Origin: Sepiola atlantica
Lineage: Eukaryota; Mollusca; Cephalopoda; Sepiida; Sepiolidae
Length of the DNA stretch: 64,000 nt
Reading direction: 5' to 3'
NCBI GenBank assembly: GCA_963556195.1
Contig: OY744522.1
Coordinates: 36,316,983 to 36,380,982, forward strand
The translations under genes and the position numbers were made by a program. Under the pieces are notes generated by a model. That model was not told the origin of the DNA and did not search any database. It was given only the letters and a program-made list of their open reading frames with translations. Of this stretch, positions 32,345 to 43,885 are shown piece by piece (the first letter of the stretch is position 1; each line of letters starts with the position of its first letter).

Positions 32345-33590
32345 TGTACAAAAATGCTTAAAGTCGTGTTAGAATTAAAAGCTTATTTAGTGAAAGCTTC
32401 TTGAAGTAGGAGTACATCGGGGATGTGTACTGAGTTCATTATTTTTAATTTGTTTCTTAGAAGAATTGTCCACGGAGTTAGGTTTAGGGTTGCTTTATAC
32501 TGATTATTTAGTGATTGTTGGTTAAAGACTTGGATACTTAGAAAGTAAATGTTTGAGAGCGAATGTTACCAAGACCAAAGTGTTGCTCAGTGATTGTAGC
32601 AATGGAAAGCTCCTAGAAAGAGGAAATTCCTCTGCTCAGTTTGTGAAAAAGGAAGTCAGGAGCAACTCAATTTTTGTGATATTCGTAACAAGTACAGTGG
32701 AATTACAGGTAAGCTCGTAAAAAATCAAGGTTTTCTTCATATTTTGAAAAGTGTGGCACATTTGACTCTAAAGCAAAAAAGAAAAACAAAAAACAAAGTC
32801 ATCAAAAACTAAAAAAAAAAAAATCTAAGTAAAAAAGGTGACCTTTTTTGGTCTTGGATTTCTTGTTTTTTTTAGTTTTTGATAGTTTTATAATTTTTTT
32901 TTTTAAGGAACAAGTTATGTGTGAGAAAGTATGTTTGAATGGTGAGGTTATTGAGGTTGTTCAGAAGTTTTGTTATCTTGGTGATATCTTCGGATCACAG
33001 GGACGTGCTGGTGGGATAGCAAGAATGTTAGAGGTGGATGGAGTAAGTTTAGGGAACTTCTGCCATTACTAACCAACAGAGTGTTTCTGCTGTCGATCAA
33101 GGGAAGAGTCTCTCAGACATGTGTATGCAATCTGATGATGTATAAAAGTGAAAGTTGGCAGTGAGGTGTGAGGATATGTGTTGCATGGAGAGAAATAACA
33201 TTAGAATGATATGATAGATGTGTAAATGTGAGTCTTAAAAACAGACTTAGATCTGATGACCTCAGAGGAAGATTAAATCTGGAGAGTATAGGGCTATATG
33301 TGCAGAACAGGAGACTTTGTTAGTTTCATCACATTGAAGGAATGGATGAGAATGCTTGGATTAGTAGATGTAGAACAGTTGAGGTAGTAGGTTCAGTTGA
33401 CAATGCCATATCAAGGAAAAGATGGGAGGAAGTGAAGAGCATGGATTTAAGTGAAAAATAACTAAATAAGTATTTGCCCTTAGTAGGTGAGTTTGGAAAT
33501 CCATTTTTAAAAGCCGTTCAACACATGCCAGCATGTAAAACAGTTATTAAATTGAATATTATGATTTCAAAAATATTTTAACTTAAAAAA
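32345..33590 (+). mobile_element. RTE-type LINE, 3' half of the split copy (R3)
   Basis: Resumes with RT palm sequence (GVHRGCVLSSLF, then LLYTDYLVI where the canonical box would be Y-x-D-D, and KCLRANVTKTKVLL). It then has a damaged zinc finger (NSSAQFVKK...), hairpin element H at 32716-32917, and a 74-codon frame with VCLNGEVIEVVQKFCYLGD. The C-terminal RTE region and the 3' UTR shared with 26580-27235 follow. Catalytic residues are mutated. Confidence 0.65.
32716..32917. mobile_element. Hairpin element H (copy 2), nested in R3
   Basis: Same order of motifs as 26338-26572, including GTCATCAAAAACTAAAAAAA and TTTTTTTAGTTTTTGATAG as the stem and AAGGAACAAGTTATG at the end. It is nested inside an RTE fragment. 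Confidence 0.6.
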
Positions 33591-34654
33591 AAAAGTCATT
33601 ATTCCAAAAACACAACTTTTTGATGCAAAAAATAAAATTTGATTGAACGTTATTTTAGCATAAAAACAAGTTTTATCGGAATTTACCGAATTTAAAAGCA
33701 AAAGTGAAGAGGTTAATGAATAACTCTTCGATAACTAAATAATAAAAAATGCCGAAAAAACTTACGGTCGATGAGAAGCATTTGTAATAACAGTTGAAAT
33801 TTATATTTGGTAAAATTTAAAGTACACTCTTATTTCAAGACAAGAAGTACAATATATGATTTACAATCAATTTTATTTCATATTTGAAAGCAAAATCAGT
33901 AAGATATTCTAACGCCTCCTATGCTACAATTGAACAGACATTAATCAACTATTATGTTTATCAATTTAAAATGGATTCGACATAATTGCACTATTTGAGC
34001 TTCGGATTCAGAAACTCAGCCCGGTTAAGGTAACCTCTTAGCTAGTTGAGTGAGTGAGTTATGTCCCCTTTTTATTTTCGATAATAGCGATCCTCAAAGA
34101 TACCAACTTTTTTGCTTTGGCCTCCCCAAATTGTATTTATCTTGGAAAGACACCATCCATTCCGAAACTCCAACTATTTCATTTCTTCCCACTTAAGTCC
34201 CACTCCCATTTAGAGATTGAGCTGCTGTTTATTTTTTTATCCATAAAACCGGAAAAAGTAGGGGGTCTTCTTTTAGAAAGATTGGGAGGGTCTTAGTAAC
34301 CTGCCTCTGATTTTATTTGGTTTCTTTGTTTTTCTTTCTTTTCAAAGTGTTTTTTAATTTTTTATTTTATTATCCCAGTCCCCATCATTTTTCATGAAAT
34401 TGTAAATATATTTTGTAAATAAAATTGATTTTAAACCAACCATTGGGGATATTTTAAGTAAGGTAGTCCATCGAGTAAATGTGGTATTGTGGTGACTGCT
34501 GATGGAGAAATGGTGGGAAAATGAAAAGAACAATGATTGTACGAATAGGTTTGGTTAAGAATAAGATAAAGGAAGACCACTAAAACCCCGTTTAATATAT
34601 AAAAAAATATTTAATTATTTTTGCAAATAAATTTTCCAAAGTGTAATATATATT
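33591..34654. other. No recognisable gene
   Basis: AT-rich. An 80-codon ORF (34054-34296) is unremarkable. No repeats were defined. Confidence 0.4.
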
Positions 34655-35048
34655 CCATGAAAAATGCCAGTATACTGAAATCATATGCCCTTAATAGGGT
34701 TAAGATGAAAATTCATATACACTAAATGTACAAAAGCAAGGAAATTCCCAAATTTTTACACTTTTATTGTCATTAATTAAGAGTATGACTACATATCAAC
34801 CAATCCATTTCATTATCACATCATTACAGTATAAATCTCTATGCATGAGTGGATGAAGTGTGTGAGGTGCGCTGAAGAAAAATTCCTACCAGTAAAATAC
34901 ATAGCCCTGTTGTGCTCGCATACCCTTAATGACAATAAAAGTGTAAAACTTTGGGAATTTCCTTGCTTTTGTACATTTAGTGTGTATGAATTTTCATCTT
35001 AACCCTATAAAGGGTATATGATTTCAGTATACTGGCATTTATCATGAA
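34655..35048. mobile_element. Inverted-repeat element, ~390 bp
   Basis: The left arm (34655-34787) has AATGCCAGTATACTGAAATC, GGGTTAAGATGAAAATTCAT and AAGCAAGGAAATTCCC. The right arm (34918-35048) is the reverse complement. Arms are ~130 bp, over 90% matched, with a 130-bp spacer. There is no ORF. The LTR-type insertion that follows begins about 20 bp beyond its right end. Confidence 0.8.
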
Positions 35049-35072
35049 ATGTCACTACTTTTGTAAAGGCTA

Positions 35073-35966
35073 TGGCCGGGGTGGAAGCGTGTTTATGGCG
35101 GGAGATTCAAAAGGAGAACAAAGGGTTTTTGGATTTTAACCACAGTCGCGAAGGATTTCGGACAAATGGTTTTGCGATAATGAATCCCCCAACCATAGGT
35201 AGTGTGATAGATGCCTTTATAACTGCATGTTATCACACCATTAATCTTCCACCATCGGACCACGTGGGGATTAAATAAAACAGCTTAAGACAAACAAGAT
35301 GAAGGAAGAAAACATTTAAACTTACCTTAAAGAAAGCGAAGGAATTAGGAAGCTATACACATATACGAATAGGCGTTAATAAAAAAGAAAGAAATAACAT
35401 TTTTTATCAACAAAACAATTTATTTAATAGAGTTTAATAGAGTTCTTTGATTCGTACTTGTAAGTGTATATATGCGAGGCATGTGAATGTCTTTTGTGTG
35501 GCTAATTTGTAAATGGTGAATGTGTGAAGGAAAAGTTCGTCAAATTAAAGGATGTGAATAATTGTTCATCGAATTGAAAGATGTGAGGTTACCTTTTTCT
35601 CCCCATCCTCCTCCACACAGCTCGTTCGAGCTGGTGGGGGGGGGGATCGCCGAGAGTTCTTGGTGCGTTCTTCCAAAACGCTGAAGGGAAAAAGAGGAAG
35701 AGGAAAGGAACGTCCCCTTCTTTATAGATTTAAGATCACGTATGGCCGAGCTGACCTGTCGGCCGCCCATTGGTCAGAAACCTCCGGCCACCGTGAATAG
35801 GCGAGATTTCGCGAGTCTCACCACCAGAGGCAAAGAAGGGTCAAACAAAGATAAGAAAGAAAGAAAGGAAGAAAGGGAGAGAGTAAGCCGAACGAACCTA
35901 GAAAGAAAAGGGGTAGCTAAACAGGCTAGCCTTTTCCTCAATGCCCGCTCGTCACCTCTGCCACAA
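35073..35966 (+). repeat. Left long terminal direct repeat
   Basis: Contains a 68-codon frame starting at 35072 that is also present in the other repeat. It also holds CTTTATAGATTTAAG (35719), a possible TATA-like site, and ATTAAATAAAA (35273), a possible polyadenylation signal. A 75-codon lysine/glutamate-rich frame lies at 35742-35969. None is recognised as a known protein. Confidence 0.75.
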
Positions 35967-36479
35967 TAGTCCCCCACCAGTAAGCGGAGCTTATCCGATA
36001 GACACCACCCTATTTCGATTTTACTTTTATGTATTTTTTTTTATTATATATATAACAACAATCTTTATCAGCGAGGATTTAGCGTTCATTCCGGGATGGA
36101 TGAAGCTGAAGTTATATGGGTGTTCCAGCAAAATTAGCGTTCGCGGGCGAAATTTTAATTTTTGTGCACATTGAGATTTTCCGCCACGCGAAGCTGGTAT
36201 TGTTTGTAGTTTTAGTTTTCGGATGTGTATTTTTCTGCTGGAACTTAGCGTTCACCTAGAGATTCTTGTGCTGATGAAATATCAGGAGAAAGAAATGTCT
36301 CTAGACGAAGCTGGGTATTTTTAGGAAACAATCTTTAGGCTTGCGTTGAAATTTGGTCGCGTTCGTGCAAGTATTCTCTTGGCTGATACAGGTTTTTTCA
36401 GGTTGTAGATTTCTTACACGAAGCTGTATTTGGCTTGGGAGATTCAACGCTTGGCGCCTTTTGTTGCTTCCATTGTTCC

Positions 36480-37325
36480 TCGACTGATAAGACTATCATC
36501 ATTATTTATTTTTTTTTTTTTTTGGTTATCGGGTTGACGTCGTTAATTTTTCATTAAAAAATATTTTTTTTTTTTGTAATGCCCATTGTAGCTCCATTTT
36601 TTTTTTTAATGGCGTTTGGCGGGATTTTTCATTGTCCGGCATATTTGCGCCATGTGGGAAGATTCCTGTTTTTTGTAGAGAGATTTGATTTTTTTTTTTT
36701 TTTTTTTTTTTTTTTGTGTAGACCCATCTCTCCTTGTCTCGCGAAAAGTGCCCTTTTTTCTTTTTTTTTTTTTTCAGTGAAAGGATGTTTTTTTTTGTTT
36801 GTTTCGTTAAAATTTGTTTTTTTGTTGGTTTTTTTTTTTTTGTGTGAAAGAAGTTCTTTTTTTGTAAAAAGATTCTCGTTCTTTTCGTTAAAAATGTTTT
36901 TTTTTTTTTTTGTTTGTTTCGTTAAAATTTGTTTTGTGAAAGAAGTTTTTTTTTTTTTGTAATAAAATATTCTTGTGTTTTTTTGTTAGAAATGATTTTT
37001 GTTTTTCAAGATTCTTGCGTTGCTTCGTGAAAAGGATTGTTTTGTTGTTGTTGTTGAAAGGGATTTTGTTTGTTCTATGAAAAAGGATTTTTTTTTTTTT
37101 TTTTTTTTTTTGTTGAAAGGAATTTTGTTGTTTGTCTTATGAAAAGGATTTTTTTTTTTTTTTTTGTTGAAAGAAATTTTGTTTGTTTTACGAAGATTTT
37201 TTTTTTTTTTTTTTTGTTGAAAGAGATTTTTTTTTTTGTGATGTGAGACGCTCATTTTTTTTTTTATTAAGTTCGTAGACTTGTATTTTCTTCGTATATG
37301 AATTTTTTTTTTTTTTTTTTTTGTT
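36480..37325. repeat. T-rich interior of the LTR-type element
   Basis: About 850 bp of interrupted T-runs separated by short GTTGAAAGG, GTGAAAGAAG and GTTAAAATTTG phrases that recur irregularly, suggesting a degraded tandem repeat. ORFs through it (127 codons plus, 89 codons minus) are poly-F or poly-K artefacts. The preceding 36080-36430 stretch repeats CGAAGCTG and TTAGCGTTC at roughly 90-120-bp spacing. Confidence 0.7.
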
Positions 37326-37525
37326 TAACTTACTGCCGTATTCTATTCTAAGTTTCCTTCGCTAAATAAGATTAATATTTAAATTTATTTGTTTGTCTTT
37401 AAGTTTAGAAATGGTTATCTTATGTTTCATTTATTTGTATCTTAAAATTTAATCAGAAGGATTTGTATTTATGTTATCGTAGAAGGATTTAGTTAGCGTG
37501 TTAACGTCGGAGAGATCACCAATTA

Positions 37526-38420
37526 TGGCCGGGGTGGAAGCGTGTTTATGGCGGGAGATTCAAAAGGAGAACAAAGGGTTTTTGGATTTTAACCACAGTC
37601 GCGAAGGATTTCGGACAAATGGTTTTGCGATAATGAATCCCCCAACCATAGGTAGTGTGATAGATGCCTTTATAACTGCATGTTATCACACCATTAATCT
37701 TCCACCATCGGACCACGTGGGGATTAAATAAAACAGCTTAAGACAAACAAGATGAAGGAAGAAAACATTTAAACTTACCTTAAAGAAAGCGAAGGAATTA
37801 GGAAGCTATACACATATACGAATAGGCGTTAATAAAAAAGAAAGAAATAACATTTTTTATCAACAAAACAATTTATTTAATAGAGTTTAATAGAGTTCTT
37901 TGATTCGTACTTGTAAGTGTATATATGCGAGGCATGTGAATGTCTTTTGTGTGGCTAATTTGTAAATGGTGAATGTGTGAAGGAAAAGTTCGTCAAATTA
38001 AAGGATGTGAATAATTGTTCATCGAATTGAAAGATGTGAGGTTACCTTTTTCTCCCCATCCTCCTCCACACAGCTCGTTCGAGCTGGTGGGGGGGGGGGA
38101 TCGCCGAGAGTTCTTGGTGCGTTCTTCCAAAACGCTGAAGGGAAAAAGAGGAAGAGGAAAGGAACGTCCCCTTCTTTATAGATTTAAGATCACGTATGGC
38201 CGAGCTGACCTGTCGGCCGCCCATTGGTCAGAAACCTCCGGCCACCGTGAATAGGCGAGATTTCGCGAGTCTCACCACCAGAGGCAAAGAAGGGTCAAAC
38301 AAAGATAAGAAAGAAAGAAAGGAAGAAAGGGAGAGAGTAAGCCGAACGAACCTAGAAAGAAAAGGGGTAGCTAAACAGGCTAGCCTTTTCCTCAATGCCC
38401 GCTCGTCACCTCTGCCACAA
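37526..38420 (+). repeat. Right long terminal direct repeat
   Basis: Near-identical to the left repeat, implying recent insertion or recent gene conversion. It is followed directly by GGCTA, the putative target duplication. Confidence 0.75.
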
Positions 38421-38425
38421 GGCTA

Positions 38426-38809
38426 TGCCTCAATACAATGGTCATTTTAAAGGTTTTTTGGAATTTTCTGGAAAACTAAGGTATATGGTAAACTGAAATT
38501 AAAATGCCATCAACTAGACCCTATATCTACGCCAAAAATCAGCTGAATCGATCTAATAGTTGATGAGATACAGGGTGGCACATACGTACGTACGTACGCA
38601 CACACGGATAACACAAAATCATGCCTGACCTTTCTGGATTTCTTGGTTGCCTTGACTAATGATGCTGAAATTCTACACATTTATAGAACCTATCAAAAAG
38701 AATTTTTGTACAAAGTTTGAACTAATTTGGTTTATTGGTTTTTGAGTTATGATTGATCAAAGAAATGAGATTTCTAGCATAGGCCGTTTTTGAAGTCTAT
38801 TAAGGGATA
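38426..38809. other. Spacer, probably old repeat
   Basis: Contains a short ACGTACGTACGTACG microsatellite near 38585 and GATGAGATACAGGGTGGCAC. No gene. It may be an older interspersed repeat, but I have no second copy to compare. Confidence 0.4.
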
Positions 38810-38814
38810 GAGCG

Positions 38815-38975
38815 CTCTCGTGCCTCCCTTGATTCTCTCCTTGGTCAGAGGAGGACTAGAAATCCGTCTAGACAGGCAATTTTGATTTTTGTTTCAATGC
38901 CGAGTGCTCCTTTTGGGGATGCTGGCATTTCCTCCCCTATTAAAAACCGACCTTGTGTAGATGAACTAAAACTTC
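38815..38975 (+). mobile_element. SINE tail fragment (copy S4)
   Basis: AATGCCGAGTGCTCCTTTTG then GGGATGCTGGCATTTCC and CCGACCTTGTGTAG match the 3' tail module of S1 and S2 (GCCAGAGTGCTCC, GGGGCGCTGGC). The upstream core is replaced by a different sequence, so it is either a different SINE subfamily using the same tail or a truncated copy. Confidence 0.5.
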
Positions 38976-39911
38976 GCCCTCATAGAGAGAGAGGCAAGTA
39001 AATAAGTGCCCACAAACTACTGTAGAGTCCCCCCCCCCCCATCGCACAAAAAAAAACATCCCCACTAGCACGTTCGTACTTTTAGCATGGCATGATAAAA
39101 AGAAACATAAAAGAAATCATAAATCAAATAAAGTTTTTAAAAAAAAAACCCAAAAAATAACACTTAAGTCTTGAATAGACGAATATATATTTTTAATTCA
39201 TGCTTACAGTGTACGCGGACAATTTGACAAACGGACAGTTTGCCCAACGGATAATGTGTTCAAAGTTTTTTTTTTGACTTCACATTAATAAAAAAAATGT
39301 CAAAAATATTGATTTTTTTATAGACTCCCTCTCCCTAAAAATGACCGATATCTGTATATTTTTTCAGTAATTCATTATTCTTTAAAAATGAGTTACAATG
39401 AACCCTTTGTAAAATAATATTTGTTTATTTACTTATTTTTTTTATTTATTTCATATATTAACCAAAAAGTCCAGCCTTGAAAATACAACAGGTCAAAATG
39501 TCCGCAGGCCAAACAGTCCTAGAATGTTTGGAAGTCGAAATTAACACTTTCAGAGTTTAAGGTATAGATACCAAGCCCCTCCCTTTCTATCCAAAAATTA
39601 TTTTGATTAACTATGAGAAAAAATTTGATAAATTCTTTTCTTTTTTTTTTGTGCTGACGAAGAGGGTTTCGTTGGCCATGTAAAATAAATGTCTTGTAAA
39701 ATGGTCCTCGACTATTCGTACAGTATCGCATGTTTGAGATTTTATAAACAAATTCTTTTGATTGCTAAAAAATAAGGCAGTAAAATCGAATGTTACGACG
39801 CTCAGCAGAGGCGCGAACGGGGTCCAAAAAACTAACGAGAACGGGGTTATAAAAATAAATATGCAACAAGTGAGTTTAACCTACGTCGAGAAGAGATATT
39901 TGTCTACTTAC
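38976..39911. other. No recognisable gene
   Basis: AT-rich, with a C-run near 39031. A 70-codon minus-strand ORF (39519) is not recognised. Confidence 0.4.
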
Positions 39912-40142
39912 CTATGATATTTGTTTGTATTTTTACGTACTATAAATGGGTTTTTATTAGATGTAAAAAAAAATTCTTGTTCATTTTCAACTAGTACTTT
40001 TTTCTAGACAAGATGGCGTCTTCTACTCACTCTCTTACGAGCAAGCGCCATTTTGTATTTGCAAGTTCGTGTTACAAAACTATTGATTTCTAATAAATAG
40101 CAGTTGGAACGGTTTAAAAATACAAACAAATATCACAGGACA
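39912..40142. mobile_element. Short inverted-repeat element, ~230 bp
   Basis: TGATATTTGTTTGTATTTTT at the left and AAAAATACAAACAAATATCA at the right are exact inverses. Pairing extends inward through a TTTTTATTAG / CTAATAAAT stretch. The interior holds AAGATGGCGTC and AGCGCCATTTTG, which can also pair. There is no ORF. Confidence 0.65.
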
Positions 40143-40375
40143 GTTTTAAATTAACTTTTATCGACGACAGTTACTTTTATTTGTTGTATATTTGTTTTTT
40201 TAGCGTTTTTACTCTGCTGAGTCTCGTAAAAGATGCCCGAAAAAAAAAATACTCGAGGAGTGTTCTGTTCGCCCAAACTTGTTCCGGTATTGTACCGATA
40301 GTCGGGGTTCATTTTAAGAGACGTTTACATGGCGAAAAAAAAAACTATCATCGTAAAAAAGGAATTGGTTAATTT

Positions 40376-41427
40376 GTAGAATAACACTCTCAGCTAAAAA
40401 AAAAAATTAGATTTTACTTTGAGGCAATTATGTGTGAACATCCTGAAAAACTTGGCGGAAAAAACAAAAAAACAAAAAACAATCCCAAAATTCATACTAG
40501 AACTGTCCGCAGTGTATATAGTACTAAGTGATAGTCATCTGAAGGTTGAAGGTTCAATCCTCGGTGCGGGCAATACGAAGAATTGCGAATTACTGAAAAC
40601 TTCTACCCGGTCATGGCTGATGGAACAAGAGCATGCTACCTCCGTGGATTAAATAAAAGGTTCCGTTTGGAATTCCGTGCAGATTCCCGAGTTCGACAGA
40701 AAGATTCCAGAGTTCGACTAGATACACTTGAAGAAGGCCGGAGGTTACATCGGCCGGAACGTTGTGAGAATAACACTCAAGATGAGAACAGTAGTTCGAA
40801 TAATCCAAATTATGCACACAAAATAATTATTTTAGAATTTAGTATAGGAGATCAGTTTCGTATATAAATTTAACGTAAAATGATCCCACATTTGCGGGTC
40901 ATTCCAACTTTTTAGAGCATTAACCAAAGTTTCTTACCACTAACCCTATGCATGGACGGCGGCATCTCACTTTTTCACTTAAGCCCCCCGCACTTTATGG
41001 TCATCAATAATGAAGTTTATATGCATGTGTTTAACCGCTCCCCCCCCACTTTTTAGGAGAACCCCCCCCCACTTTTATAACTGTCCCGCCGGCCCTGATA
41101 TGTCAGAGTGGTAAAGTTATAAAACCACACGTAATAACCTAAAAAAATCCCCCTCCACTGCACAGGATTTATCTGTCATAGCAAATTTTTTTTTTTTGGT
41201 TAACTGTCCTAAAACGCAAGAATGGCCCGGAAATTGAGAATCATTTTAGGTCAAACAGGAATCTGATTCCAACCCTAAATTCTAAAATAATTGTTCTTAT
41301 TTCTTTTTCCCGATAAATTTTTCGAGGTGTTCACACGTAATCGCCTAAAAGAGATAGAATCTCATTTTCTTGCGCGGGGAGGGGGGGGAGGGGGGGCTAG
41401 TTAAGGGTGTTTATCTACAAATTTATC
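40376..41427. mobile_element. Foldback/TIR element, family A copy 3, with SINE insertion
   Basis: The left end is AATAACACTCTCAGCT then GAGGCAATTATGTGTGAACA. The right end is TGTTCACACGTAATCGCCTA then a G-run and GGGTGTTTATCTACAAATTT. Internal inverted modules AATTTAGTATAGGAGATC / CCAACCCTAAATT resemble those in copies 1 and 2. The extra length compared with the others is explained by the SINE at ~40500-40815. Confidence 0.65.
40504..40815 (+). mobile_element. SINE with tRNA-like head
   Basis: The first 69 nt (40504-40572) look tRNA-derived: TGTCCGC can pair with GCGGGCA as a 7-bp acceptor stem, and GGTTCAATCC is a standard B box before CTCGG. The cloverleaf is otherwise degenerate. The body runs through CCGTGGATTAAATAAAAGGT, GACTAGATACACTTGAAGAA and GGTTACATCGGCC to AGAACAGTAGTTCG. 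The 3' half matches both arms of the inversion at 3424-3694. Confidence 0.55.
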
Positions 41428-42611
41428 ATTTGTTTAATCTAGTATTTTTTAAATTTAATTAATATTTAATTTATATTTCTTTCATATATTGGCTAAAATG
41501 TAAAAAAAAAAAAAAATAAGAATAATGTTTTTTTTTCTTTTTTTTCGGTATAAAATGTCTATTTTCGACAATTTTATGCAAGCGAAGTGAACAAAGGATT
41601 TATAAGTAAAAGTTCTCTTAAAAGAAAATATTTTTTAAATTGAAAAAAAAAAAAAAACAGAAAAAAGGAAATTATTTCGCAATGAATTTCATCCGTCGGC
41701 CAAAATGTCCGCTTACCTGTTCTGTTACACATAATTGTAAAGAAAAAAAACAAAAAAACTACTGAAAGTTTTAATGAATGAAAAAAAAAAAAAAAAAGAA
41801 GCAAGACCGAATGAATGAAAAAGACGAGCGAGTTGTAAATGTTGGTTACCCCCCCCCCCCGCGTGTGTTGCATTTAGAAGTAAATAGTAGTTCTATTAAT
41901 TCTAGTCTAGATAACTTATAAGAAAACCGAGACGAAACTACGTTTGCATACTACATTAGTAGTGTACACAGTTCGTGTTACGACCTAGTTAAATTTACCG
42001 ACGGAGGAAGGTTATTTTGGGTTTAGATTTAGCCAAATCTACATTCCATCATCATAGTAAGTAGGTGACGACATATGATTACTTTTACGTATTGTATATC
42101 ACGTGTTCTTGTAATTTAGAATCTCTGGTACGCAAAGATTTGTCCTTATTTCTGAGGTCATGAATACTTATCAGCCGTTTCGCTTCTTTTTCACCCCTTC
42201 CTTCCGATGTATATATATGGGATGTTATATTCTCATAGGACAGGATCGGAAACCCTCGTACCCGACCCTTATTAGGGAACTTTAGATTCGTTGAGGTCAA
42301 CTGTAAAACATTTTTCTTTTTAAATAAAATTGTTTTACAGTTAAAATCATTTGTATGTAAATCATACGTTTAAATTTTTTTTTTTCTTTTAGAAATTGTA
42401 TCTTTTTTTAAAACAGTTATTGAAATTTATTAAATGAGTTCCTCTGTCTGTCTTATCCACAGACAGCTGTTTCGAAACCCGACCGATAGTCGAATAGTCA
42501 CCAATTTTACCCCCTAAGGTGAGAAATTATGTTTTTATATTTGTTCATATTACCGGTCCTCGAGAGAACTCAATTCTAATTATAAAAAGTAAGGGGTTGT
42601 GGCTCCATGTT
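41428..42611. other. No recognisable gene
   Basis: AT-rich, homopolymer-rich (A-runs at 41642 and 41780, C-run at 41850). A 99-codon minus-strand ORF (41574-41873) is low complexity. A short stem CTGTCTGTCTTATCCACAGACAG occurs at 42449. Confidence 0.4.
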
Positions 42612-43092
42612 TTTCATATTTCTAGGACGATTTTTTTTTCCAAGTTGTATGACAAAAGCTTTCATATTTCTAGGACGATTTTTTTTCTCCCAAGTTGTAT
42701 GACAAAAGCTTTCATATTTCTAGGACGATTTTTTTCCCAAGTTGTATGACAAAAGCTTTCATATTTCTAGGACGATTTTTTTTTCCAAGTTGTATGACAA
42801 AAGCTTTCATATTTCTAGGACGATTTTTTTTTCCAAGTTGTATGACAAAAGCTTTCATATTTCTAGGACGATTTTTTTTCCCAAGTTGTATGACAAAAGC
42901 TTTCATATTTCTAGGACGATTTTTTTTTCCAAGTTGTATGACAAAAGCTTTCATATTTCTAGGACGATTTTTTTCCCCAAGTTGTATGACAAAAGCTTTC
43001 ATATTTCTAGGACGATTTTTTTTTCCAAGTTGTATGACAAAAGCTTTCATATTTCTAGGACGATTTTTTTTCCCAAGTTGTATGACAAAAGC
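42612..43092 (+). repeat. 47-50-bp minisatellite, ten copies
   Basis: Each unit is TTCATATTTCTAGGACGA, a T-run of variable length, then CAAGTTGTATGACAAAAGC. Ten copies of GGACGATTTTT are visible from about 42624 to 43058. Units are nearly identical except T-run length, so the array is young. Frames of up to 145 codons on both strands are artefacts. Confidence 0.95.
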
Positions 43093-43454
43093 TCACCACG
43101 AAGGTAGAAAAAGTGACAAAAGCTCAAAATAAATGGAAAAAAATTATATTTTTGCATTTACATTTTGCCATATTTTTAATAAGCAGAGCCTATCCTCCCA
43201 TTGTAATCTGCATACGATCGCCTGTGTTATGTTCAAAAGTCACGAGATACGTGGTAGGGGTAATTTGCATATCGTCTACTGCCATAAAAGTAGTCAGTTC
43301 ACCGGGATGGAAGGGATGAAGTGGTGACAAAATTGACGCCAGTGACGACGATTGAATTTGAAACTTCGCAAACGTTCTATGTAAAGTTTGAACCTGTATT
43401 TATTACAAGCTATTTCGGCATTGGGTTGCAGATAAATTTGAGTTGAAGTTAATA
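43093..43454. other. Spacer
   Basis: No gene recognised. It lies between the minisatellite and the retroelement remnant and may include its 5' region. Confidence 0.4.
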
Positions 43455-43885
43455 CTAGAATTTAGTAGTGTGGAAGCCAGTCAACCCATTAGTAAATGGA
43501 TTGAGAAAGTTGACTTTGTGTGCGTAGTGAAGAAAATGGAGTGAGTGATCGCCATGCGTCTTACAGGTGATGCGTACGCGGTTTACCAACAAATTGCTGA
43601 GGAAAGAAACAGGATTTGACCTCTATTAAGGAAGCCCTATTTATAGCATTTGTCCTGTACTTCTATGCGACGTACGCACAGTTTGTGGGTGAAACTGCTA
43701 ATGCTTTCCTGATGGATCTGCAGAAGCTTTCACCGCAACTTGATGGAATGACAGAGTGAGGCTTTAAAGCTGCCTTCATCTATAAGCTTCCCAACCATGT
43801 CCAATAGCTGTTAAGCGTTTCTTCCTGAATGGAAGAGATGAACATTTCCCAGCTTTTGACCAAAGCAAAAGCCATATTGTAAAAG
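43455..43885 (+). pseudogene. Gag-like remnant of the Ty3/gypsy-like element
   Basis: Pieces read ISKWIEKVDFVC, RLTGDAYAVYQQIAEE, SIKEALFIAFVLYFYATYAQF, AFLMDLQKLSPQLDGMTE and AAFIYKLPNHVQ, then MEEMNISQLLTKAKAI. That is the usual order of the capsid region of mollusc-type gypsy gags (substrate-binding W, D-A-x-x-x-Y, L-x-x-L and a C-terminal hydrophobic helix). At least three stops are present. Confidence 0.55.

Larger units (their letters stand above)
35073..38419. mobile_element. Non-autonomous LTR-type retroelement (TRIM/LARD-like)
   Basis: Two direct repeats of ~895 bp (35073-35966, 37526-38420) differ, as far as I can read, only by one G in a G-run. They start TGGCCGGGG and end CCACA(A). 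The sequence GGCTA (with AGGCTA fitting a CA end) lies just before the left repeat and just after the right one, a 5-6-bp target duplication. The 1.56-kb interior has no gag, pol or envelope-like frame and is largely T-rich. No clear tRNA primer site was identified. A simple tandem duplication is less likely because of the flanking GGCTA. Orientation is not determined. Confidence 0.7.

Noticed and set aside
36579..37255. Poly-F and poly-K ORFs
   Set aside because: T-rich interior of the LTR-type element; no amino-acid signature of a protein.
40504..40572. A functional tRNA gene
   Set aside because: The acceptor stem and B box are plausible, but the T and D stems do not pair and the sequence continues directly into a SINE body.
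42695..43132. Open frames of 112-145 codons on both strands
   Set aside because: They are caused by a ~48-bp minisatellite and its T-run length variation.
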